DNA of 52,597 bases, from the NCBI GenBank assembly GCA_045540335.1, contig JAZQHC010000025.1, forward strand, positions 1-52,597. Reading direction: 5' to 3'. Positions 16,293 to 23,920 of the stretch are shown piece by piece (positions within the stretch are counted from its first letter, which is position 1; each line of letters begins with the position of its first letter). Source of the DNA: RGIG7213 sp045540335 (GTDB lineage Bacteria > Bacillota > Clostridia > Oscillospirales > CAG-272). Both the position numbers and the translations under genes were made by a program. A model generated the notes under the pieces. It saw only the letters and a program-made list of their open reading frames with translations. It had not been told where the DNA came from and did no database searches.

Positions 16293-17513
16293 ATGAACAG
16301 TATTTTGTATCGCATTTCTGATAAAAAGGAATGGAATTTATATTTTGATTTTAAACAAAATCAGGGCAACCTTTCAAATAAAGAAGAGGCAGATCTTAAA
16401 AGCTTTATTGAAAATGAAGAATATGCAAAACTTTTAAAGGATATTTTGAACGGTAAAAACTTTATGCCGCCGCGAGCAGTGCTTTTAGGAAAAGCAAAAA
16501 CCGACAAAAAAAGAACGGTTTTTGTATATGACCGCGAAGAAAATTATATATTAAAATTGATAGCACACCTTCTTCGTGAATACGACGGTATATTTTCACC
16601 AAATCTTTATTCTTTCCGAAAAGACAGCGGCGTAAAGAAAGCTATAAAGGATATTTTGCACCGAAAAGGCATTAACGGTTATTTTACGTATAAGCTTGAT
16701 ATAAGTGATTATTTCAATTCTGTAAACGTAGATAATATTTTACCGATATTACAAAAAACACTTGCAAACGATAAACCTTTGTATGATTTTTTAAGCTCTT
16801 TGCTTTTGTTTCCATACGCTTTGTATAATGGTGAAAAAACGTATCAAAACAGAGGGATAATGGCAGGCGTACCCGTTTCCGGCTTTTTGGCAAACCTTTA
16901 TTTGAAAGAACTTGATTTTTATTTTTATGAAAAAGAAATTCCGTATGCCAGATATTCGGATGACATAATAGTATTTGCCGAAAGCAAAGATGATATTGAA
17001 AGATACCGCGATTATATAAAGGATTTTTTAAAACAAAAGGGCTTGCAAATAAATACGAAAAAAGAATTCCTTTCTTTGCCGCACCAAGAATGGACCTTTT
17101 TGGGCTTTTCGCATAATAATGGGCAAATCGATGTGTGCAGTGCTTCCGTTGAAAAGCTAAAGCGCAAAATGCGCCGAAAATCAAGGTCGCTATGCCGTTG
17201 GGCAGATAAGAATAACGTAGATCGGATAAAGGCAACACGTGTTTTTATAAAGCGCTTCAATTTAAAATTTTTTGATAACCCAAAAGAAAACGAGCTTACG
17301 TGGGCAAGGTGGTTTTTCCCGATAATAAATACAGACGCTTCTTTGCACGAAATAGATAAATATATGCAAGACTGTATTCGATATATAGCAACCGGTAAAC
17401 GTAACAAATCACGTTTTGCTTTCACGTACAATGATATGAAAAAGCTGGGATACATCAGCCTGGTAAACGAGTACTACAAATACCACGGTGAAAAGATGGA
17501 TTGCAAAAAATAA
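16293..17513 (+). CDS. Stand-alone reverse transcriptase of unassigned group
   Basis: A 406-residue RNA-directed DNA polymerase. Catalytic Asp136 lies in YKLDISDYF and the YSDD box is at 221-224 (YARYSDDIIVFA). The finger motif reads RGIMAGVPVSGFLANLYL, and a LGFS motif follows. A basic alpha-helical thumb runs to about 300 and a C-terminal domain of about 100 residues starts at WARWFFPI and ends near LGYISLVNEYYKY. There is no HNH or maturase domain, and no NAxxH or VTG hallmark of retron enzymes. ATG 16293 is chosen because GGGG lies five bases upstream. It begins 15 bp after the structured RNA. It may belong to the unknown-group/defence reverse transcriptases. Confidence 0.88.
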   Translation: MNSILYRISDKKEWNLYFDFKQNQGNLSNKEEADLKSFIENEEYAKLLKDILNGKNFMPPRAVLLGKAKTDKKRTVFVYDREENYILKLIAHLLREYDGIFSPNLYSFRKDSGVKKAIKDILHRKGINGYFTYKLDISDYFNSVNVDNILPILQKTLANDKPLYDFLSSLLLFPYALYNGEKTYQNRGIMAGVPVSGFLANLYLKELDFYFYEKEIPYARYSDDIIVFAESKDDIERYRDYIKDFLKQKGLQINTKKEFLSLPHQEWTFLGFSHNNGQIDVCSASVEKLKRKMRRKSRSLCRWADKNNVDRIKATRVFIKRFNLKFFDNPKENELTWARWFFPIINTDASLHEIDKYMQDCIRYIATGKRNKSRFAFTYNDMKKLGYISLVNEYYKYHGEKMDCKK

Positions 17514-17516
17514 AGT

Positions 17517-17537
17517 AAAACGGAATTTCTGTTTTTT
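17517..17537 (+). terminator. Probable terminator of the reverse transcriptase gene
   Basis: AAAACGGA pairs with TCTGTTTT (one G-T) around ATT, followed by more T residues. The hairpin is short. Confidence 0.5.
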
Positions 17538-17571
17538 CTGGTTCGTTTAATGTAAAAATTTTCAATGGGTA

Positions 17572-17600
17572 TAGACTTTTTTTGAAAAGTGTGATATACT
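17572..17600 (+). promoter_or_regulatory. Promoter of prfB
   Basis: TAGACT 17572-17577 and TATACT 17595-17600 with a 17-bp spacer; AGGATG precedes ATG 17633. Confidence 0.65.
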
Positions 17601-17632
17601 AATAAAAATATTTTTTATTTAGGATGTAAAAT

Positions 17633-18742
17633 ATGATAATTCAACTTGACGAGGCAAGGCTTAAACTTGCCGCACTTCGCGATTCAGCAAAGGAACTTGG
17701 TATATCTATGCGTATAGACGAGTTGCGGACTTCCGTTGATGCGCTTGAAGAAAAAACACACGAGCAGGATTTTTGGTCCGATCAAGAAAATTCAAGTAAG
17801 ATCTTGAAGGAAATAAAGCAAAAAAAGGATAAAATAGAGCAACACGCCGCACTTTGCGAATCTATTGAGGATACCTATACCTTGTGCGAGCTTTCCTTGG
17901 AAGAAAACGACGAAAGCTCTTTGGCGGATATTCTTGAAGAGGTTGAAAGAATAGAATCTGAAATTGAAAAAATGAATATAGCCATTCTTCTTTCAGGCGA
18001 ATACGATAACAATAACGCTATTCTTTCCTTCCATCCCGGCGCGGGCGGTACAGAAGCGCAGGATTGGGCGCTTATGCTTTACAGAATGTACACCAGATGG
18101 GGCGAAAAAAACGGCTTCAAGGTAAAGCTTGTTGACTGGCTTGACGGGGAAGAAGCGGGAATTAAAAGTGCGACCATAGTTATAGAGGGAACGAATGCGT
18201 ACGGATATATGAAGGGTGAATCAGGCGTTCACAGGCTTGTAAGGGTTTCTCCCTTCGACTCTTCGGGAAGAAGACATACATCGTTTGCCTCGGTAGAGGT
18301 AACGCCCGAGCTTGATGATACCAATGACGTGGAAATACGCGATGAAGATATCGAAATAACGGCACACCGTTCAAGTGGTGCGGGCGGTCAGCATATCAAT
18401 AAGACCGACTCTGCAATAAGAATCGTGCATAAACCCACGGGCATCGTTGTTGGCTGCCAAACAGAAAGAAGCCAGCTTCAAAATAAAGAAACAGCCCTTA
18501 AAATGCTGAAAAGTAAGCTTGTAGAAATAAAGATAAGGGAAAATCTGGAAAAAATCGAAGATATCAAGGGCGAAAAAACAAATATCGAATGGGGCAGCCA
18601 GATACGCTCTTACGTATTCATGCCTTACACGCTTGTGAAGGACGCACGTACAGGATGTGAAAACGGCAACATTCAAGCCGTAATGGATGGTGACCTTGAT
18701 ATGTTTATCAACAGCTTTCTGCGCGCTAACGTTAAAGATTAG
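17633..18742 (+). CDS. prfB: Peptide chain release factor 2
   Basis: A 369-residue class I release factor reading UAA and UGA. The stop-recognition tripeptide is SPF at residues 206-208 (RF2 type, not PxT of RF1) and the peptidyl-hydrolysis GGQ is at 251-253. The N-terminal coiled domain, core and tail are all present. In many bacteria prfB carries an in-frame UGA near codon 25 bypassed by +1 frameshifting; here the frame is continuous, with no internal stop. It is a single-gene unit with its own promoter. Confidence 0.95.
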   Translation: MIIQLDEARLKLAALRDSAKELGISMRIDELRTSVDALEEKTHEQDFWSDQENSSKILKEIKQKKDKIEQHAALCESIEDTYTLCELSLEENDESSLADILEEVERIESEIEKMNIAILLSGEYDNNNAILSFHPGAGGTEAQDWALMLYRMYTRWGEKNGFKVKLVDWLDGEEAGIKSATIVIEGTNAYGYMKGESGVHRLVRVSPFDSSGRRHTSFASVEVTPELDDTNDVEIRDEDIEITAHRSSGAGGQHINKTDSAIRIVHKPTGIVVGCQTERSQLQNKETALKMLKSKLVEIKIRENLEKIEDIKGEKTNIEWGSQIRSYVFMPYTLVKDARTGCENGNIQAVMDGDLDMFINSFLRANVKD

Positions 18743-18771
18743 TTAAATTTTTTGTGTTTGCAAATTAAGTA

Positions 18772-18800
18772 TTGACTTTTTCGCTTGTAAATGGTACAAT
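18772..18800 (+). promoter_or_regulatory. Promoter of the solute-binding protein gene
   Basis: TTGACT 18772-18777 and TACAAT 18795-18800, 17-bp spacer. Confidence 0.85.
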
Positions 18801-18858
18801 ATCCATAACTACTTGACCGTGCACCGCGCGGCAAACAAATAATCTCATAAGGAGAAAA

Positions 18859-20373
18859 ATGATGAAAGCAAAGAAATTACTTGCTGTTTTTCTGTGTGTT
18901 TTGTGCGCTGTTTCATGCTTCACCGCTTGCGGTGGCGATGATAAAGGCGGCGATGCTACGCAGGCACCGACGACCGGTAACGCAAATGAAGAAACTTACT
19001 TCATTCCCGAATCCGGCTTCGGTGGTGCAGAATTTACCGTTCTCACCAATACAGACGATGCAGAGTGGACTTGTAACGACTTCTTCATGGAAGAAGACAG
19101 TGATGAAAACCCCGTTGCATCTGCAATCTATCAACGTCAAAAGAAGATAGAAGAAACCTTCGGCGTAAAAATGAAGGTTGTTGCAGGCCAGACGAGAGGT
19201 TCTATCAACGATCTTGTTACTACTGCAGAAAAATCGGGCTTGATGGATTACGATTTGGTTGTTAACTCTGTTAACCATATGTTTACGTTGGCGCAGGGCG
19301 ACTTCCTTGTTAATCTTGATGATGTTACCCACCTTGATCTTTCAAGCGAAGCGTGGGATCAGTCCACACTTAAACAAACTTCCATAGGCGGAAATAACTA
19401 TTTTGCAACGGGTGATATCACTACGATAGACAACGATGCAACATGGGTTATGATGTTTAATAAGAAGATTGCTGATAGCGTAGGTATCGGCGTGGGCGAT
19501 CTTCCCAGCATCTATGATCTCGTTAAGGAAGATAAATGGACTATTGATAAGTTTATCGAATATGCAAACCTTTTCGTATATCAGGATCTTGACCAAAGCG
19601 GTACTATCACACACCTTGACAGCTTCCCCCTTGCTACATCCGATGATATAATCATGGGCTTGTACTACGGTGCAAACAACAGGATCATTCAGAAGGATGA
19701 TGCAGATATTCCTTATTTGCCCCAACTTTCTACGAAAACTATATCCTTGGTTGAAAAGATTGTGGGAATTTACACCCCTGCAAACCAGATTACTTTCGAC
19801 TTCCACCATTACCTTGATGTTGACCCGTTGGGTTATCCTTTGGCACAGAGAATGTTTGAAGAAGACAGGGCATTGTTCTATTCTGAAGTTATGCAGTGTG
19901 TAACACGTTTGAGAGCAATGAATACCGACTTCGGTATCATTCCCATGCCTAAGGCGGACGAAAATCAAAAGCACTATACAACACACTCTGTAAATATAGT
20001 TACACACTTTGCAGCATTCCCCAAGCAGCTTTCTTACAATGAAGAAAGGCTCGCACGTTCCGGTATGATCGCACAAGCCCTTGCAGTAGAAGGTATGAAT
20101 ATACTTACACCTGCTTACTACGAAAAATCTCTTGTAGGTCAAGGCACGCGCGATGAAGAATCTGCTGATATGCTTCCTATCATCTTTGCGAATCGTGTTA
20201 TGGATATCGGCTACATAACATCCGACGAAAAGATATCGGCTATGCGCAATAATATTAAAAACGCGGTTGAAGACAGTGATGCAGGTGGCTTGGCTTCCTT
20301 GTTTGCGAGAAGCAAGACCAAAGTTAATGCTGCTTTGGAAGACCTTGTTGAACAGTTCAGCGCTGTTGAATAA
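18859..20373 (+). CDS. Orphan extracellular solute-binding lipoprotein
   Basis: A 504-residue lipoprotein with a signal peptide ending in the lipobox FTAC (lipidated Cys24), a Gly/Asp/Thr linker, and a type-1 solute-binding fold typical of carbohydrate ABC importers. AAGGAG lies five bases before the start. It has its own promoter and terminator, and no ABC permease or ATPase gene is nearby, so it either serves a transporter encoded elsewhere or has a binding role alone. Ligand unknown. Confidence 0.8.
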   Translation: MMKAKKLLAVFLCVLCAVSCFTACGGDDKGGDATQAPTTGNANEETYFIPESGFGGAEFTVLTNTDDAEWTCNDFFMEEDSDENPVASAIYQRQKKIEETFGVKMKVVAGQTRGSINDLVTTAEKSGLMDYDLVVNSVNHMFTLAQGDFLVNLDDVTHLDLSSEAWDQSTLKQTSIGGNNYFATGDITTIDNDATWVMMFNKKIADSVGIGVGDLPSIYDLVKEDKWTIDKFIEYANLFVYQDLDQSGTITHLDSFPLATSDDIIMGLYYGANNRIIQKDDADIPYLPQLSTKTISLVEKIVGIYTPANQITFDFHHYLDVDPLGYPLAQRMFEEDRALFYSEVMQCVTRLRAMNTDFGIIPMPKADENQKHYTTHSVNIVTHFAAFPKQLSYNEERLARSGMIAQALAVEGMNILTPAYYEKSLVGQGTRDEESADMLPIIFANRVMDIGYITSDEKISAMRNNIKNAVEDSDAGGLASLFARSKTKVNAALEDLVEQFSAVE

Positions 20374-20384
20374 TTAAGTTAAAT

Positions 20385-20424
20385 AAAATCGTTGCTTCTG
20401 CAAAACGCAAAAGCAACGATTTTT
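20385..20424 (+). terminator. Terminator of the solute-binding protein gene
   Basis: AAAATCGTTGCTT pairs with AAGCAACGATTTT (13 bp) and is followed by T residues. Confidence 0.9.
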
Positions 20425-20495
20425 ATATTAAGCATAGAAGTCAATTTTTAGATATAAAAATTGTATTTAAAAAATATTTAACCGCGAATTCTATA

Positions 20496-20524
20496 TTGAC
20501 AAATTTGAATATATGAAGTATAAT
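20496..20524 (+). promoter_or_regulatory. Promoter of the metallo-hydrolase gene
   Basis: Perfect TTGACA 20496-20501 and TATAAT 20519-20524, 17-bp spacer. Confidence 0.9.
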
Positions 20525-20559
20525 GTGCACTGTAATTTCAATAAAAAAGGGGTGTTATC

Positions 20560-21396
20560 ATGCAACTTGTTTATCTTGGCACTGCGGCGGCAGAAGGGAT
20601 ACCCGGTCTTTTCTGTAAATGCAGGTTTTGCGAAAATGCGCGCAAATCAGGTGGGAAAGAAATCAGGCTAAGAAGCGGCGCGGTAATAGACGGCAGGTTA
20701 ATGATAGATTTTTCACCCGATATTTATATATCATCGCAAAGGGCAGGTATTTCGCTTGCCGAAATCGGCGATATTGTTTTTACCCATTCGCATCCCGACC
20801 ATTGCAATGCGTATGATCTTAGAAACAGAGGGCGCGGATATTGCTATTTCAACGGGCAAGAAGAAAAGCTTCATACATACGGAAACGAAGCGGTGGGCGA
20901 TAAAATAACGCTTGCTTTAAAAGGTAATTTTGAAAGATACGGCGTCGATTTCACATTTATAAAGCCGTTTGTACAGTATTCTATCGGCGGATATACCGTA
21001 ACACCGTTAACGGTTGCCCACGCTGATGAAAATGCGTATATATACCTCATTGAAGATGGCAAAAAACGCATGCTTTACGGTAATGATACAGGTATTTTTC
21101 CTGATGAAACGTTTGAATACCTGAAAGGGAAATACTGCAATCTTGTGTCGTTGGATTGTACTATGGGTTATCAGGATAAAGAGTGCGGCCATATGGGCTT
21201 TTCGGCTAACTTAAAGGTTAAACAAAAATTGCTTGATAACAAAACGGCAGATGAAAAAACTGTATTTGTTTGCCATCATTTCAGTCATAACGGGCTTTGT
21301 GCCCCTGATGTGGATCTTACGTACGATAGGTTTTCTCAAATGGTAAATCCCCACGGCTTTGTTATAAGCTATGACGGTATGAAAATTGAATTTTAA
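20560..21396 (+). CDS. PhnP-like metallo-beta-lactamase-fold hydrolase
   Basis: A 278-residue hydrolase. The metal-binding HSHPDH motif is at residues 76-81, with further His and Asp ligands near GNDTG and HHFSHNG. An early Cys cluster (Cys19, Cys21, Cys24) resembles the structural zinc site of PhnP-type phosphodiesterases. No phosphonate genes are nearby, so it is more likely a general cyclic phosphodiesterase or unknown hydrolase. Its stop codon overlaps by four bases the stop of the convergent DUF4830 gene, and its likely terminator (21441-21478) lies inside that gene. Confidence 0.75.
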   Translation: MQLVYLGTAAAEGIPGLFCKCRFCENARKSGGKEIRLRSGAVIDGRLMIDFSPDIYISSQRAGISLAEIGDIVFTHSHPDHCNAYDLRNRGRGYCYFNGQEEKLHTYGNEAVGDKITLALKGNFERYGVDFTFIKPFVQYSIGGYTVTPLTVAHADENAYIYLIEDGKKRMLYGNDTGIFPDETFEYLKGKYCNLVSLDCTMGYQDKECGHMGFSANLKVKQKLLDNKTADEKTVFVCHHFSHNGLCAPDVDLTYDRFSQMVNPHGFVISYDGMKIEF

Positions 21397-21878
21397 GGCA
21401 AGGTAATATCAGTACTGAAGCCGTGCAAAAAACCGTTTACATCGGCGGAGCATATGTCTCCGCCGATTACTTTGTTTTTATACACTATAACGTTTGCATA
21501 AACCTTACCTTCGTAATCGGGATAATTTGTTATTTCATATGTATAACGTGTAACTTCTTTATTTTTGTATTTTTCCAAATTCAAGCCTTGCTTGTTTTGA
21601 AGTGTATTGTAGGATTCATATATTTTGTCAAATTTTGAAGGTATAGTAACGGTTGCTTCGTCTATAACGTTATTTTCCGTTTTCCAGCCAAATTGTGCTA
21701 AAAAATTTTTACGGTCTTCATCCGTTGAAATTTTGTTGTAATTGATCTTTTCATCAACATATGCAGAAACGGGATGGTATTCGGGTATTAAAGCCACAAG
21801 CGTTATTATTGCGGCAACGCTCAAAACAATTATGGCAAAAAATCTTATGCTTGATGCTTTGAAAGAATAAATAAACAT
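21393..21878 (-). CDS. DUF4830 membrane-anchored protein
   Basis: A 161-residue protein with one N-terminal membrane helix (about residues 10-30) and an extracytoplasmic domain. The FGW segment (about 63-65), VTIPSKFDKIYESYN (about 78-92), RYTYEITNYP and IGGDICSADVNGFLHG match my recollection of DUF4830, a family seen in clostridia and without known function. The start is preceded by CGGAG. Minus-strand single gene; convergent with the metallo-hydrolase. Confidence 0.75.
   Translation of the reverse strand: MFIYSFKASSIRFFAIIVLSVAAIITLVALIPEYHPVSAYVDEKINYNKISTDEDRKNFLAQFGWKTENNVIDEATVTIPSKFDKIYESYNTLQNKQGLNLEKYKNKEVTRYTYEITNYPDYEGKVYANVIVYKNKVIGGDICSADVNGFLHGFSTDITLP
21441..21478 (+). terminator. 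Plus-strand terminator inside the DUF4830 gene
   Basis: ATCGGCGGAG and CTCCGCCGAT form a perfect 10-bp stem around CATATGT, followed by TACTTTGTTTTT. It lies 45 bp past the metallo-hydrolase stop, within the opposing coding sequence. Confidence 0.65.
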
Positions 21879-21984
21879 AAAAAACTCCGTTCTCCGTGCT
21901 TTGCGGTTTTTGTAGTGTAAAGGTTAACCGATATTATTGTATTCGTAAAGATTTTTGCGTATTCCTAAAAGTACAAAAATTGTG

Positions 21985-22013
21985 TTGACAAAATGGGAAG
22001 TATTTGATATAAT
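21985..22013 (+). promoter_or_regulatory. Promoter of the secreted protein gene
   Basis: TTGACA 21985-21990 and TATAAT 22008-22013, 17-bp spacer; GAAAGGAAA precedes ATG 22051. Confidence 0.9.
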
Positions 22014-22050
22014 GAAGCGTAACAATTTTTCTTATGAAAGGAAATGAAAC

Positions 22051-23184
22051 ATGAAAAAATTCAAATTGCTTAGTGTAAGCATCGCTATCATTATGATGTT
22101 TACAATGTCCGCAAGCGCGGCTACAACAAATTTGTACACGTTTGATGATGAATTTGTTGATGACAACATGTCTTATACCGAAATGGGCAATGAGTGGAAT
22201 GAACGTATGGGTAACCCCGACAGCCTTCCCTTTGTTCAAGAAGGTGATAGCGGTAATCACCTTGCTTTGGTAGGATTTACCGAAGTTTATTCTTCCAGCC
22301 TTGTTGACGAATATGTTTTCTCTCTTGACGTTAAGCCTTCTGAAGAAGTTGCTTCCAGCGGCTTGGGCGGTATTTTCGTAAGATGTGCTGATCCTAACAA
22401 CTTTACAATTTCTCAATGGCCCTCCCCCATTTTCGGCTTTGAATCTGACCATTACGGCGAAAACGGCGGTACACAAGGAACAGAAGGTATCGGTGCTTCC
22501 GGTATTTACGCAACACCTATGAACAGCTGCCTCCGTCTTACTGTAAAGAAATATGCTACAGACAGTACAACTATTTCAAACCAAGTGTTTGATCTTGCGT
22601 ATCCCGAAGGCGTAATTTACAACGAATTCTTCAACCTCAAATTCCGTGATGACGGTGATACTATCGAAGTTCTCGTTAACGATGAATTGGTTGCTACTGT
22701 TGAGCTTTCTGAAAAAGGCGTTCAATATGCGAGCGATAACAACGCTATCGGCGATGAATACTTCGGCAAAGCAGTTGTTAAGGATGCAACAGGGGCAGAG
22801 CTTGGCACAGTAGAAAAAACACGTGTGTCTTCTTTGTATTCTATCCTTTCCATTTCTTCCCGTTCATTTACACTTTGGGTAGATAACGTAGAACTCAGTG
22901 TTGGTGAAGGTGCAATCTCCGAAGATAAGGGCGGTGCTGCAGCCCCCGATACGGATGCTGCCGGCAACGAAGAAACAAATGCAACGACAAATGCGCCCAC
23001 AGCAGGCACATCTTCTTCTGAAACAAATAAAGTTGCAACAGATACAAAGGCTGATACAACAACATCCAATAGCGGTGATTTATCCGGAGGCGGTATGTCC
23101 CCCGCGATTATCGTAATTATTGTAGTTGCAGTAGTTGCTGTTGTTGCAGTAGTTGTTGTAGTTCTTGGTAAAAAGAAGAAATAA
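22051..23184 (+). CDS. Secreted, C-terminally membrane-anchored protein with LamG-like domain
   Basis: A 377-residue surface protein. It has a signal peptide cleaved near SASA-ATT (about residue 24), then a beta-rich domain at about 25-285 that looks like a concanavalin/LamG-type jelly roll (repeated FSLDV, LRLTVKK, FFNLKFRD, SFTLWVDNVEL strands). A Thr/Ser/Ala/Asp-rich linker (about 290-345), one Val/Ala/Ile helix and a terminal KKKK follow. There is no LPxTG sorting motif, so it stays membrane-anchored across the wall. Possible glycan-binding or adhesion role is inference only. Confidence 0.75.
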   Translation: MKKFKLLSVSIAIIMMFTMSASAATTNLYTFDDEFVDDNMSYTEMGNEWNERMGNPDSLPFVQEGDSGNHLALVGFTEVYSSSLVDEYVFSLDVKPSEEVASSGLGGIFVRCADPNNFTISQWPSPIFGFESDHYGENGGTQGTEGIGASGIYATPMNSCLRLTVKKYATDSTTISNQVFDLAYPEGVIYNEFFNLKFRDDGDTIEVLVNDELVATVELSEKGVQYASDNNAIGDEYFGKAVVKDATGAELGTVEKTRVSSLYSILSISSRSFTLWVDNVELSVGEGAISEDKGGAAAPDTDAAGNEETNATTNAPTAGTSSSETNKVATDTKADTTTSNSGDLSGGGMSPAIIVIIVVAVVAVVAVVVVVLGKKKK

Positions 23185-23212
23185 TTTAATCTATTTATCA
23201 CGATATTAAACG

Positions 23213-23252
23213 AAAAGCAGATGATCTTACGGTCATCTGCTTTTGTTTTTTT
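23213..23252 (+). terminator. Terminator of the secreted protein gene
   Basis: AAAAGCAGATGA pairs with TCATCTGCTTTT (12 bp), followed by GTTTTTTT. Confidence 0.93.
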
Positions 23253-23298
23253 ATGTTATAAATATAAAATATTTTATAAACAAAAATGTAAAAAAACC

Positions 23299-23327
23299 TT
23301 GCGAGGTATTGCAATAATCGTTATAAT
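23299..23327 (+). promoter_or_regulatory. Promoter of the purine operon
   Basis: TTGCGA 23299-23304 and TATAAT 23322-23327 with a 17-bp spacer. The leader is only about 45 nt, too short for a purine riboswitch, and no obvious PurR box pair was seen. Confidence 0.75.
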
Positions 23328-23379
23328 ATGTTATATTATATAACAAATATACTGATATTCAAGGAAAGGAAATACTTTC

Positions 23380-23868
23380 ATGAAAAAGGTTGCAGTAATT
23401 ATGGGGTCCGACAGCGACTTTCCCGTCGTTGAGGGCGCAATAAAAATATTAAAAGAATACGGTGTACCGTTTGAGGCTCATGTCTATTCGGCACATCGAA
23501 CCCCCGCCGAAGCCAAGGTGTTTTTTGAATGTGCAAAACAAAATGGTTTCGGCGTTATTATTTGTGCAGCGGGCATGGCGGCGCATTTAGCCGGTGCTGC
23601 GGCGGCAAATACTACGCTTCCGGTTATAGGTATCCCAATGAAGTCTTCTGCCTTTGGCGGAATGGATGCGCTTTTGTCAACTGTTCAGATGCCTACGGGT
23701 CTTCCTGTTGCTACCGTTGCGGTTGATGGGGCTAAAAACGCAGCGCATTTAGCTATGCAAATAATTGCTTTGACAGATGAAGGTCTTGACAAAAAGCTTG
23801 AAGAAGCGCGTGTTAAAATGAAAGAAGAAGTTTTAAAAAAGGATTCTGCTTTGCAAGAAAAAATATAA
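23380..23868 (+). CDS. purE: N5-carboxyaminoimidazole ribonucleotide mutase
   Basis: A 162-residue class I PurE. The MGSDSDFPV N-terminus, SAHRTP and CAAGMAAHLAGAAAANT motifs form the nucleotide site. It moves the carboxyl group of N5-CAIR to give CAIR. AAGGAAAGG precedes the start. It is the first gene of the purine operon. No purK is present in this window. Confidence 0.95.
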   Translation: MKKVAVIMGSDSDFPVVEGAIKILKEYGVPFEAHVYSAHRTPAEAKVFFECAKQNGFGVIICAAGMAAHLAGAAAANTTLPVIGIPMKSSAFGGMDALLSTVQMPTGLPVATVAVDGAKNAAHLAMQIIALTDEGLDKKLEEARVKMKEEVLKKDSALQEKI

Positions 23869-23920
23869 ATCCTAACGGGTTTAACGGCAATATATCAATA
23901 AACAGAAAGAGGGTTAAAAA

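Noticed and set aside
16143..17513. Canonical retron
   Set aside because: The inverted-repeat RNA plus RT layout fits, but the protein lacks the NAxxH and VTG motifs, and no separate effector typical of a known retron type is recognised. Kept as an unassigned RT system.
16293..17513. Group II intron maturase
   Set aside because: No maturase X or HNH domain and no domain V-like hairpin downstream; the protein ends soon after the thumb region.
15123..17540. Diversity-generating retroelement
   Set aside because: No template/variable repeat pair with adenine-specific differences, no Avd-like gene, and the RT finger motif (VPVSG) is not the DGR type.
21934..22476. 180-codon minus-strand frame opposite the secreted protein gene
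   Set aside because: It overlaps the promoter, signal peptide and LamG-like domain codons of the plus-strand gene and shows no family motif or ribosome binding site.
23328..23379. Purine riboswitch or PurR operator before purE
   Set aside because: The leader is about 45 nt, too short for a purine aptamer, and no paired PurBox motifs were seen.
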